A DNA stretch of 64,000 nt, taken from assembly GCA_947650365.1 (NCBI GenBank), contig CANTAL010000140.1, forward strand, positions 372,001 to 436,000. Direction: 5' to 3'. Within the stretch, counting starts at the first letter, position 1; each line of letters starts with the position of its first letter. Origin of the DNA: Chamaelirium japonicum. Its lineage: Eukaryota > Streptophyta > Magnoliopsida > Liliales > Melanthiaceae. The position numbers and the translations under genes are program-made. Shown piece after piece: positions 52,657 through 64,000 of this stretch. The notes beneath the pieces are model-generated. The model saw only the letters and a program-made list of their open reading frames with translations, ran no database searches and was not told where the DNA came from.

Positions 52657-55600
52657 AATGGATAGTACGAATGAATTAGAAAGGATACATTCGTACGAAT
52701 GAACTAGAATAACTCGTACGAATGAATTAGAATGGATCGTTCGAATGAATTAGAATGGATCGTACGAATGAATTAGAATTGATCGTGCGAATGAATTTGA
52801 ATGGATTGTACGAATGAATTAGAATGGATACATTCGTACGAATAAACTAGAATAGATCGTGAGAATGAATTAGAATAGATCGTACGAATGAATTAGAATG
52901 GATCATGTGAATGAATTAGAATGGATCTTACAAATGAATTAGAATGGATACATTCGTGCTAATGAATTAGAATAGCTCGTACGAATAAATAAGAATAGAT
53001 CGTGCGAATGAATTAGAATGGATCATACGAATGAATTAGAATGGATCGTGTGAATGAATTAGAATAGATCGTACGAATGAATCAGAATGGATACATTCGT
53101 ACGAATGAATTAGAATAGCTCGTACGAATGAATTAGAATAGATCGTGCGAATTAATTAGAATGGATCGTACGAATGAATTATAATGGATCGTGTGAATGA
53201 ATTAGAATGGATCGTAGGAATGAATTAGAATGGATACATTCGTACGAATGAATTATAATAGTTCGTACGAATGAATTAGAATAGATCGTGCAAATAATTT
53301 ATAATGGATCGTACGATTGAATTATAATGGATCGTACGAATGAATTAGAATGCATACATTAGTACGAATAAATTAGAATAGCTCGTACGAATGAATTAGA
53401 ATGGATCGTGCGAATAAATAGAATGGATCGTAGGAATGAATTAGAATGAATCGTGCGAATGAATTAGAATGGATCGTATGAATGAATTAGAATGGATACA
53501 TTCGTACGAATGAATTAGAATAGCTCGTACGAATAAATTAGAATAGATCGTATGAATGAATTAGAATGGATCGTTCGAATAAATTAGAATGGACCGTAAG
53601 AATGAATTAGAATAGATACATTCGTATGAATGAATTCTATAGCTAATACGAATGAATTAGAATGGATCGTGCAAATGAATTAGACTAGATCGTTCGAATG
53701 AATTAGAATGGATCGTTCGAATGAATTAGAATGTATCGTACGAATGAATTAGAATGGATACATTTGTACGAATGAATTAAAATAGCTCGTACGAATGAAT
53801 TAGAATGGATCGTGCGAATGAATTAGAATGGATCGTACGAGTGAATTAGAATGGATCATACGAATGAATTTGAATAGATCGTGCGAATGAATTAGAATGG
53901 ATCATACGAATGAAATAGAATGTATCGTACGAATGAATTAGAATGTGTCGTACGAATGAATTAGAATGGATACATTCGTACGAATGAATTAGAATAGCTC
54001 GTACGAATGAATTAGAATAGATCGTGTGAATAAATTAGAATGGATCGTATGAATGAATTAGAATGGATCGTACGAATGAATTTGAATGGATCGTGCAAAT
54101 GAATTAAAATGGGTCATACGAATGAATTAGAATGGATATATTCGTACGAATGAATTAGAATAGCTCATACAAATGAATTTGAATAGATCGTGTGAATGAA
54201 TTAGAATGGATCGTACGAACGAATTAGAATGGATCGTGCGAATGAATTAAAATGGATCGTACGAATAAATTAGAATGGATATATTTGTACGAATGAATTA
54301 GAATAGCTCGTGCGAATGAAGTAGAATAGATCGTGCAAATGAATTAGAATGGATCGTACGAATCAATTAAAATGGATCATGCAAATGAATTAGAATGGAT
54401 CGTACTAACAAATTATAATGGATACATTCATACGAATGAATTAGAATAGCTCATACGAATGAATTATAACGGATCATGGAAATGAATTAGAATGGATCGT
54501 GCGATTGAATTAGAATAGATCATGCGAATGAATTAGAATGGATCGTACGAATGAATTAGAATGGATACATTTGTACGAATGAATTAGAATAGGTCGTACG
54601 AATAAATTAGAATAGATCGTGCGAATGAATTAGAATGAATCGTACGAATGAATTAGAATAGATCGTGCGAATGAATTACAATGGATCATACGAATGAATT
54701 ACAATGGATACATTCGTACGAAAGAATTGGAATAGCTCGTACGAATGAATTAGAATCGATCGTGCGAATGAATTAGAATGGATCTTACGAATGAATTAGA
54801 ATGGATCGTGCGATAGAATTAGAATGGATCTTACGAATGAATTAGAATGGATACATTCGTACGAATGAATTAGAATAGCTCGTACGAATGAATTAGAATA
54901 GATCTTGTAAATGAATTAGATTGGATTGTACAAATGAATTAGAATGGATCGTGCGAATGAATTTGAATGGATCGTACGAATGAATTAGAATGGATATATT
55001 CATACGGATGAATTAGAATAGCTCATACAAATGAATTAGAATAGATCGTGCGAAAAAATTAGTATGGATCGTACGAATGAATTATAATGGATCGTGCGAA
55101 TGAATTAGAATGGATCGTACGAATGAATTAGAATTGATACATTCATAAGAGTAGCTCGTACGAATGAATTAGAATAGATCGTGTGAATGAATTAGAATGG
55201 ATCGTGTGAATAAATTAGAATGGATCGTACGAATGAATTAGAATTGGTACATTCGTACGAATGAATTAGAATAGCTCATACGAATGAATTAGAATAGATC
55301 GTGCAAATGAATTAGAATGGATCACACGAATGAATTAGAATGGATCCTGCAAATGAAGTAGAATAGATCGTATAAATGAAGTAGAATGGGTCGTACGAAT
55401 GATTTAGAATGGATCGTAGGAATGAATTATAATAGCTCGTACGAATGAATTAGACATTCATACGAATGAATTAGAATAGATCGTATGAATGATTAGAATA
55501 GATCGTGCGAATGAATTAGAATGGACCGAACGAATGAATTAGAATAGATCGTGCGAATGTATTAGAATGGATCGTACGAATGAATTAGAATGGATCGTAC

Positions 55601-57801
55601 GAATGAATTTGAATAGATCGTCCGAATGAATTAGAATGGATCGTACGAATGAATTAAAATGGATCGTGCGAATGAATTAGAATGGATCGTACAAATGAAT
55701 TAGAATGGATACATTCGACGAATGAATTAGAATAGATCATGCGAATGAATTAGAATGGATCTATGAATGAATTAGAATGAATCATCCAAATGAATTAGAA
55801 TGGATCGTACGAATGAATTAGAAAGGATACATTCGTACGAATGAATTAGAATAACTCGTACGAATGAATTAGAATGGATCTTTCGAAAGAATTAGAATGG
55901 ATCATACGAATGAATTAGAATTGATCGTGCGAATGAATTACAATGGATCGTACGAATGAATTAGAATGGATACATTCGTACGAATAAATTAGAATAGATC
56001 GTGAGAATGAATTAGAATAGATCGTACGAATGAATTAGAATGGATCATGCGAATGAATTAGGATGGATCTTACAAAATGAATTAGAATGGATACATTCGT
56101 ACTAATGAATTACAATAGCTTGTACGAATGAATCAGAATAGATCATGCGAATGAATTAGAATGGATCATACGAATGAATTAGAATGGATCGTGTGAATGA
56201 ATTAGAATAGATCGTACGAATGAATCAGAATGGATACATTCGTACGAATGAATTAAAATAGCTCGTATGAATGAATTCGAATAGATCGTGCGAATGAATT
56301 AGAATGGATCGTGCAAATGAATTAGAATGGATCATACGAATGAATTAGAATGGATTGTGCGAATGTATTAGAATGCATCGTACAAATGAATTAGAATAGA
56401 TACATTCGTATGGATGAATTAGAATAGCTCGTATGAATGAATTAGAATAGATCGGGCGAATAAATTTGAATGGATCGTACAAATGAATTAGAATGAATCG
56501 TATGAACGAATTAGAATAGCTCATACGAATGAATTGAAATGGATCGTACGAATGAATTAGAATAGATTAATTCATACGAATGAATTAGAATGGATCGTGC
56601 GAATGAATTAGAATGGATCGTACGAATGAATTATAATAGATCATGAGAATGAATTTGAATGGATCTTGCGAATGAATTAGAATGGATCGTGCGAATGAAT
56701 TAGAATGGATCATATGAATAAATTAGAATTGCTGAATTAGAATAGATCGTGCGAATGAATTAGAATGGATCGTACGAATAAATTAGAATGGATCATGTGA
56801 ATGAATTAGAATGGATCGTACGAAGGAATTAGAATGGATACATTCGTACGAATGAATTAGAATAGCTTATATGAATGAAATAAAGTGGATTGTGCGAATA
56901 AATTAGAATGGATCACACGAATGAATTAAAATGAATCGTGCAATGAATTAGAATGGATCGTACGAATGAATTAGAATGGATACATTCGTAAGAATGAATT
57001 ATAATGGATCGTACGAGTGAATTAGAATGGATACATTTGTAAGAATGAATTAGAATGGATCGTACGAATAAATTAGAATGGATACATTCGTACGAGTGAA
57101 TTAGAATAGCTTGTACGAATAAAGTAGAATAGATCATGCGAATAAATTAGAATGGATCATACGAATTAATTAGAATGGATCGTGCTAATGAATTAGAATG
57201 GATCGAACGAATGAATTAGAATAGCTTGTACGAATGAATTAGAATAGATCGTGCGAATGAATAAAAAGGGATCGTACGAATGAATTAGAATAGATCGTGC
57301 GAATAAATTAGAATGGATCGTACGATTGAATTAGAATGGATCGTACGAATGAATTAGAATAGATCTTGCGAATGTATTAGAATGGATCATACAAATGAAT
57401 TAGAATAGATACATTCGTACAAATAAATAAGAATAGATCGTGTGAATGAATTAGAATGGATCGTACGAATTAAATAGAATGGATCGTGTGAATGAATTAG
57501 AATGGATCGTACAAATGAATTAGAATGGATACATTCGAACGAATGAATTAGAATAGCTCGTATGAATGAATTAGAATGGATCCTGCGAATGAATTAGAAT
57601 GGATCGTACGAATGAATTAGAATGGATGCATTCGTACGAATGAATTAGAATAGCTCGTACGAATGAATTTGAATAGATCGTGTGAATGAATTAGAATGAA
57701 TCGTACGAATTAATTAGAATGGATCGTACGAATGAATTAGAATGGATACATTCGTACGAATGAATTAGAATAGCTCATACGAATGAATTAGAGTAGATCG
57801 T
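52657..57801 (+). repeat. Satellite array, family 2, middle part
   Basis: Forward 23/28-bp monomers with CATTCGTAC and AGCTCGTAC types. A higher-order repeat is marked by GAAAGGATAC at 52679 and 55821 (then 59238 and 62426), by ACATTCATAAGAG near 55139, and by a truncated unit ATTAGACATTCATACG near 55452. Within a period, 28-mers recur every five or six monomers. The left border is the microhomology junction with the truncated LTR. Confidence 0.92.
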
Positions 57802-57990
57802 ACGATCCATTCTAATTCATTCGCACGATCCATTCTAATTCATTCGTATGATCCATTCTAGTTTATTCGCACGATCTATTCTAATTTATTCGTATGAGCT
57901 ATCCTAATTCATTCGTATGAATGTGTCCATTCTAATTCATTCGAACGATCCATTCTAATTCGTTCGTACGATCCATTCTAATTTATTCGT
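57802..57990 (-). repeat. Inverted satellite block (189 bp)
   Basis: Eight or so monomers in reverse orientation within the forward array. Both borders fall at CGTACG centres: GATCGTACGATC at 57796-57807 on the left and ATTCGTACGATTT at about 57986-57998 on the right. The higher-order period that contains it is about 230-275 bp longer than its neighbours, so the block looks inserted and not simply flipped. Confidence 0.85.
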
Positions 57991-60900
57991 ACGATTTAAT
58001 TAGAATGGATCGTGCGAATGAATTAGAATGGATCGTACGAATGAATTAGAATAGCTCGTGCGAATGAATTAGAATGAATCGTACTAATTAATTAGAATGG
58101 ATCATGCGAATGAATTAGAATGGGTCGTACGAATGAATTAGAATGGATACATTCATACGAATGAATTAGAATAGCTCGTACGGATGAATTAGAAAAGATC
58201 GTGCAAATGAATTAGAATAGATAATGCGAATGAATTAGAATGGATCGTGTGAATGAACTAAAATGGATATATTCGTATGAATGAATTAGAATAGCTCATA
58301 CGAATGAATTAGAATAGATCGTGCAAATGAATTAGAATGGATCGTACGAATGAATTAGAAAGGATTGTGCGAATGAATTAGAATGGATCGTACGAATGAA
58401 TTAGAATGGATACATTCGTACGAATAAATTAGAATAGCTCATACGAATGAATTAGAATAGATCGTGCTAATGAATTAGAATGGATCGTACGAATGAATTA
58501 GAATGGATCGTGCGAATGAATTAGAATGGATCGTACGAATGAATTAGAATGGATACATTCATAAGAGTAGCTCGTACGAATGAATTAGAATAGATCGTGT
58601 GAATCAATTAGAATGGATCTTGTGAATAAATTAGAATGGATCGTATGAATGAATTCGAATTGATACATTCGTACGAATGAATTAGAATAGCTCATATGAA
58701 TGAATTAGAATAGATCGTGCGAATGAATAAGAATGGATCACACGAATGAATTAGAATGGATCATGCAAATGAAGTAGAATAGATCGTACAAATAAAGTAG
58801 AATGGGTCGTACGAATGATTTAGAATGGATCGTACGAATGAATTAGAATAGTTCGTACGAATGAATTAGACATTCATACGAATGAATTAGAATAGCTCGT
58901 ACGAATGATTAGAATAGATCGTGCGAATGAATTAGAATGGATCGAACAAATAAATTAGAATAGATCGTGCGAATGAATTAGAATGGATCATACGAATGAA
59001 TTAGAATGGATCGTACGAATGAATTTGAATAGATCGTCCGAATGAATTAGAATGGATCGTACGAATGAATTAGAATGGATCGTGCGAATGAATTAGAATA
59101 GATCGTACGAATAAATTAGAATGGATACATTCGACGAATGAATTAGAATTGATCATGCGAATGAATTAGAATGCATCATATGAATGAATTAGAATGAATC
59201 GTGCGAATGAATTAGAATGGATCATACGAATGAATTAGAAAGGATATATTTGTACGAATGAATTAGAATAACTCGTACGAATGAATTAGAATGGATCGTT
59301 CGAATGAATTAGAATGGATCGTACGAATGAATTAGAATTGATCGTGCGAATGAATTAGAATGGATTGTAGGAATGAATTAGAATGGACACATTCATACGA
59401 ATAAATTAGAATAGATCGTGAGAATGAATTAGAATAGATCGTACGAATGAATTAGAATGGATCATGCGAATGAATTAGAATGGATCTTACAAATGAATTA
59501 GAATGGATACATTCGTGCTAATGAATTAGAATAGCTAATACGAATAAATAAGAATAGATCGTGCGAATGAATTAGAATGGATCATACGAATGAATTAGAA
59601 TGGATCATGTGAATGAATTAGAATAGATCGTACGAATGAATCAGAATGGATACATTCGTACGAATGAATTAGAATAGCTCGTACGAATGAATTAGAATGG
59701 ATCGTACGAATGAATTAGAATGGATCGTGCAAATAAATTAGAACGGATCGTACGAATGAATTAGAACGGATACATTCGTACGAATGAATTATAATAGTTC
59801 GTACGAATGAATTAGAATAGATCGTGCAAATAATTTATAATGGATCGTACGATTGAATTATAATGGATCGTACGAATGAATTAGAATGCATACATTAGTA
59901 CGAATGAATTAGAATAGCTCGTACGAATGAATTAGAATGGATCGTGCGAATCAATAGAATGGATCGTAGGAATGAATTAGAATGAATCGTGCGAATGAAT
60001 TAGAATGGATCGTACGAATGAATAAGAATGGATACATTCGTACGAATGAATTAGAATAGCTCGTACAAATAAATTAGAATAGATCGTATGAATGAATTAG
60101 AATGGATCGTGCGAATAAATTAGAATGGACCGTAAGAATGAATGAGAATAGATACATTCATATGAATGAATTCTATAGCTCATACGAATGAATTAGAATG
60201 GATCGTGCGAATGAATTAGAATAGATCCTTCGAATGAATTAAAATAGATCGTTCAAATGAATTAGAATGTATCGTACGAATGAATTAGAATGGATACATT
60301 TGTACGAATGAATTAGAATAGCTCGTATGAATGAATTAGGATTGATCGTTCGAACGAATTAGAATAGATCGTACGAGTGAATTAGAATGGAACGTACGAA
60401 TGAATTTGAATAGATCGTGCGAATGAATTAGAATGGATCGAACGAATAAATTAGAATGTATCGTACGAATGAATTAGAATGTGTCGTAAGAATGAATTAG
60501 AATAAATGCATTCGTACGAATGAATTAGAATAGCTCGTACGAATGAATTAGAATAGATCGTGCGAATGAATTAGAATGGATCGTATGAATGAATTAGAAT
60601 GGATCGTACGAATGAATTTGAATGGATCGTGCAACTGAATTAAAATGGATCATACGAATAAATTAGATTGGATATATTCGTACGAATGAATTAGAATAGC
60701 TCGTACAAATGAATTTGAATAGATCGTGTGAATGAATTAGAATGGATCGTACGAACGAATTAGAATGGATCGTGCGAATGGATTAGAATGGATCGTACGA
60801 ATAAATTAGAATGGATACATTTGTACGAATGAATTAGAATAGCTCGTGCGAATGAATTATAATGGATCATGCAAATGAATTAGAATGGATCGTACGAATC

Positions 60901-62841
60901 AATTAGAATGGATCATGCAAATGAATTAGAAAGGATCGTACTAATAAATTAGAATGGATACATTCATAATAATGAATTAGAATAGCTCATACGAATGAAT
61001 TATAATGGATCATGGAAATGAATTAGAATGGATCGTACGAATGAATTAGAATGGATCGTGCGATTGAATTAGAATGGATCATGCGAATGAATTAGAATGG
61101 ATCGTACGAATGAATTAGAATGGATTGTGCAAATTAATTAGAATGGATCGTACGAATGAATTAGAATGGATACATTCGTACGAATGAACTAGAATAGGTC
61201 GTACGAATAAATTAAAATAGATCGTGCGAATGAATTAGAATGAATCGTAGGAATGAATTAGAATGGATCGTGCGAATGAATTAGAATGGATCATACGAAT
61301 GAATTAGAATTGATACATTCGTACGAATGAATTGGAATAGCTCGTACGAATGAATTAGAATCGATCGTGCGAATGAATTAGAATGGATCTTACGAATGAA
61401 TTAGAATGGATCGTGCGAATGAATTAGAATGGATCTTACGAATGAATTAGAATGGATACATTCGTACGAATGAATTAGAATAGCTCGTACGAATGAATTA
61501 GAATAGATCGTGCAAATGAATTAGATTGGATCGTACAAATGAATTAGAATGGATCGTGCGAATGAATTTGAATGGATCGTACGAATGAATTAGAATGGAT
61601 ATATTCATACGAATGAATTAGAATAGCTCATACAAATGAATTAGAATAGATCATGCGAAAGAATTAGTATGGATCGTACGAATGAATTAGAATGGATCGT
61701 GTGAATGAATTAGAATGGATCAGACGAATGAATTAGAATGGATACATTCATAAGAGTAGCTCGTACGAATGAATTAGAATAGATCGTGTGAATGAATTAG
61801 AATGGATCGTGTGAATAAATTAGAATGGATTGTACGAATGAATTAGAATTGGTACATTCGTACGAATGAATTAGAATAGCTCATACGAATGAATTAGAAT
61901 AGATCGTGCGAATGAATTAGAATGGATCACATGAATGAATTAGAATGGATCGTGCAAATGAAGTAGAATAGATCGTATAAACGAAGTAGAATGGGTCGTA
62001 CGAATGATTTAGAATGGATCGTACGAATGAATTAGAATAGCTCGTACGAATGAATTAGACATTCATACGAATGAATTATAATAGCTCGTACGAATGATTA
62101 GAATAGATCGTGCGAATGAATTAGAATGGATCAAATGAATGAATTAGAATAGATCGTGCGAATGAATTAGAATGGATCGTACGAATGAATTAGAATGGAT
62201 CGTACGAATGAATTTGAATAGATCGTCCGAATGAATTAGAATGGATCGTACGAATGAATTAAAATGGATCATGCGAATGAATTAGAATGGATCGTACGAA
62301 TGAATTAGAATGGATACATTCGACGAATGAATTAGAAAAGATCATGCGAATGAATTAGAATGGATCTATGAATGAATTAGAATGAATCGTGCAAATGAAT
62401 TAGAATGGATCGTACGAATGAATTAGAAAGGATACATTCGTACGAATGAATTAGAATAACTCGTACGAATAAATTAGAATGGATCTTTCGAATGAATTAG
62501 AATGGATCGTACGAATGAATTAGAATTGATCGTGCGAATGAATTACAATGGATCGTACGAATGAATTAGAATGGATACATTCGTACGAATAAATTAGAAT
62601 AAATCGTGAGAATGAATTAGAATAGATCGTACGAATGAATTAGAATGGATCATGCGAATGAATTAGAATGGATCTTACGAATGAATTAGAATGGATACAT
62701 TCGTACTAATGAATTAGAATAGCTCGTACGAGTGAATAAGAATAGATCGTGCGAATGAATTAGAATGGATCATACGAATGAATTAGAATGGATCGTGTGA
62801 ATGAATTAGAATAGATCGTACGAATGAATCAGAATGGATAC
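57991..62841 (+). repeat. Satellite array, family 2, right part
   Basis: Continues the 3.2-kb higher-order repeat: ACATTCATAAGAG near 58555 and 61744, GAAAGGAT at 59238 and 62426, ATTAGACATTCATACG near 58868 and 62055, TGAATTCTAT at 60167 (partner 53631). It ends at GGATAC, where element 2 starts inside what would be a 28-bp unit. Confidence 0.92.
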
Positions 62842-62874
62842 TGTGGGTGCAAATTTTGGCAAGAAGTCTGCAAA

Positions 62875-63090
62875 CAGCGGGACCCACCGGCCCTGCCTGG
62901 TGGGCCCCCGAGTACCACAGCGGGACCCACCGGCCCTGCCCGGTGGGCCCATGAAGGCCCCCGAGTACCACAGCGGGACCCACCGGCCCTGCCTGGTGGG
63001 CCCCCAAAGACAACAGCGGGACCCACCGGCCCTGCTTGGTGGGCCCCCTAAAACGGTAGCGGAGCCCACCAGCCTTACCTGGAGGATCCT
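62875..63090 (+). repeat. Hairpin-forming tandem repeat in LTR of element 2
   Basis: Five units starting at 62875, 62918, 62971, 63014 and about 63057 (periods 43, 53, 43, 43; the last decayed). Each holds an imperfect inverted repeat, GGGACCCACCGG against CCTGGTGGGCCC, around a 5-base loop; 11 of 12 positions pair if one G-T pair is allowed. It sits just upstream of the TATA box, so it may act in the promoter. Open frames across it on both strands are repeat artefacts. Confidence 0.88.
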
Positions 63091-63133
63091 AAGATACGAC
63101 AGCAGAAAACCGCCATTTACCACCAGAGAATCC

Positions 63134-63141
63134 TATAAATA
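63134..63141 (+). promoter_or_regulatory. TATA box of element 2 LTR
   Basis: TATAAATA (then GCAGAG), about 390 bp before the LTR end, the only good TATA match in this LTR. Confidence 0.65.
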
Positions 63142-63533
63142 GCAGAGACTTCGAATGTAAATGGATCTGGAGATCAGTGCCATCACTTGATTTCTGATTT
63201 CAAAAACTAGAGCTCTGGGATTTCCAACTTCCCATCCTTCCCCTCTCTTTGATCTTCATCTTCTCTTTGAAGAGGTAAAGGGTGACTTCAGTGATACTGG
63301 CCTGTCGAGATCACTTCGATACAAGTGTTAGTGAATTCGGGTTGCTCCCTATAGCACGGAGACGTAGGCTTCGGCTGAACTCCGAGATCACATCTCTCGT
63401 GTCCAATTTTCTCTGTTTACATATCAAAGGTTTCAACTTCAATCAATAGATCGAACTACGATCTTCCATTTCAACTTCTATTGACTGGTGAGGCGAGGTC
63501 TTCGGGTCGGCACGAAGATTTTCCCCCACAGTT

Positions 63534-63550
63534 TGGCGCCGTCTGTGGGA
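63534..63550 (+). promoter_or_regulatory. tRNA primer-binding site, element 2
   Basis: TGGCGCCGTCTGTGGGA, identical to 41312-41328, three bases after the LTR terminus CCCACA. Two elements with unrelated LTRs thus use the same primer. Confidence 0.9.
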
Positions 63551-63584
63551 TCCGAGCAAAAAGTCCAGCTCTCCGCTACTACTT

Positions 63585-63652
63585 GATCGGTTGAGCATAC
63601 AACCGATCTTGATAGCCAAACTTCCTCGCCCCCTCAGTTGATCAGACAACTG
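63585..63652 (+). promoter_or_regulatory. Two leader stem-loops of element 2
   Basis: First: GATCGGTTG (63585-63593), loop AGCATA, CAACCGATC (63600-63608), nine perfect pairs. Second: CAGTTG (63635-63640), loop ATCAGA, CAACTG (63647-63652), seven pairs with the flanking T-A. They lie between PBS and gag, where LTR elements carry packaging and dimerisation signals. That role is inferred from position only. Confidence 0.5.
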
Positions 63653-63692
63653 ATCGGACGTCGGCACTCTAGTTGCACCTTTCGCTCTCTGA

Positions 63693-64000
63693 ATGGCGAG
63701 GACAAAACACTAGGGTCAACCAGAAGGAAGTAACACTCAACAACAAGCTCGTCCTGAGACTCGATCAATGAGTCAAAGGCTCAACTTCGGACAGCCCCTT
63801 GCTGTTCCTGAGATGGGGGTTCGTTCAGGGAGTGGGAGATCTGTCGATCGACCTATCGCCCACCCTGCACGCCAGTCAATTGGGCAAACAACCCCCGCTC
63901 CTGCTGAAGACCCTCCATCGACCTACCAAATCTCTGCGGTCGACTTCCAACTGCTCCAATTGGCGAAGCAAAACTCCACCCTCACCGCCGAGAGGGATGC
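63693..64000 (+). pseudogene. gag: gag of element 2, 5' part with early stop
   Basis: ATG at 63693 opens MARTKH and meets TAG at 63711-63713. The same frame then stays open for 95 codons to the window edge (GQPEGSNTQQQARPETRS, later STYQISAVDFQLLQLAKQ), rich in Gln, Arg, Pro and Ser like the disordered N-terminus of Tat-group gag proteins. The position after PBS and leader supports gag. The stop may be a CAG-to-TAG change. A downstream in-frame ATG at 63768 exists but would skip the N-terminus. Partial; 3' part not seen. Confidence 0.65.

Larger units (their letters stand above)
62842..63530 (+). repeat. 5' LTR of element 2
   Basis: Starts TGTGGG and ends CCCACA, followed after three bases (GTT) by the PBS. 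It contains a G+C-rich tandem repeat at 62875-63090 and a TATA box at 63134-63141. There is no visible similarity to the LTR of element 1 beyond general organisation. Confidence 0.88.
62842..64000 (+). mobile_element. Second Tat-like LTR retrotransposon (element 2), 5' part
   Basis: An unrelated LTR (689 bp) followed by the same PBS type as element 1 and the start of a gag. It is in the same orientation as element 1. The left junction is GGATAC then TGTGGG, so the insertion interrupts a 28-bp satellite unit after GGATAC; GATAC is the candidate 5-bp target duplication. The rest lies beyond the window. Confidence 0.9.

Noticed and set aside
56913-57137. 74-residue minus-strand open frame inside the satellite
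   Set aside because: Same translated monomer; chance absence of stops.
62783-63142. Gly/Pro-rich frames over the LTR repeats of element 2
   Set aside because: Translation of hairpin repeats, partly running into satellite; present on both strands.
63443-63667. 74-residue minus-strand frame over PBS and leader of element 2
   Set aside because: It crosses the LTR end and PBS in antisense, with no recognisable domain.

Overview
The window is non-genic heterochromatin of a flowering plant. About 50 kb is a tandem satellite built from a 23-bp A+T-rich monomer and a 28-bp variant. It is interrupted by one degenerate Ty3/gypsy-type LTR retrotransposon (40106-52656), and at the right edge a second LTR element begins (62842 to the window end). 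I see no host gene, rRNA, tRNA or CRISPR array. The plant assignment rests on the retroelements: both have the TGGCGCC primer-binding-site type and a gag/pol of the Tat group, with a second RNase H domain between RT-RNase H and integrase. The species cannot be told from this sequence.

Layout. 1-290: satellite in reverse orientation. 291-38380: satellite 'family 1', in which the 28-bp unit ends CATTCGTGC, with several nested kilobase-scale duplications. The largest is about 9.5 kb (about 16.55-26.05 kb copied at about 28.82-38.38 kb). 38381-40105: satellite 'family 2', in which the 28-bp unit ends CATTCGTAC and AGCTCGTAC units appear. 40106-52656: retroelement 1 (5' LTR, PBS, gag, protease, RT, RNase H, second RNase H, integrase, tandem repeats, an antisense gene on the minus strand, more tandem repeats, PPT, truncated 3' LTR). 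52657-62841: family 2 again, organised in a higher-order repeat of about 3.2 kb, with a 189-bp inverted block at 57802-57990. 62842-64000: 689-bp LTR, PBS, leader and first codons of gag of retroelement 2.

State of the genes. Every reading frame is broken. Element 1 gag-pol has in-frame stops at 42180, 42492, 43738, 44320 and 47109, a frame change between about 42740 and 42866, and a one-base loss at 44734-44735. The antisense gene (48170-50654, minus) has stops at 50454, 50142, 49554 and 48473 and one frame change, but keeps a TATA box, a start codon and a recognisable 71-bp GT-AG intron. Most stops can be explained by single C-to-T (or G-to-A) transitions, as expected for a methylated, silenced element. 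The satellite monomers also vary mainly by transitions at their CpG sites.

Most informative observations: (1) a satellite with at least three levels of organisation that I do not recognise; (2) the right end of element 1, where 74 bp of LTR and, judged against three intact higher-order copies, about 594 bp of satellite are missing across a 3-bp microhomology; (3) the promoter- and intron-bearing antisense gene of the Tat-like element; (4) orientation switches of the satellite exactly at its CGTACG palindrome.
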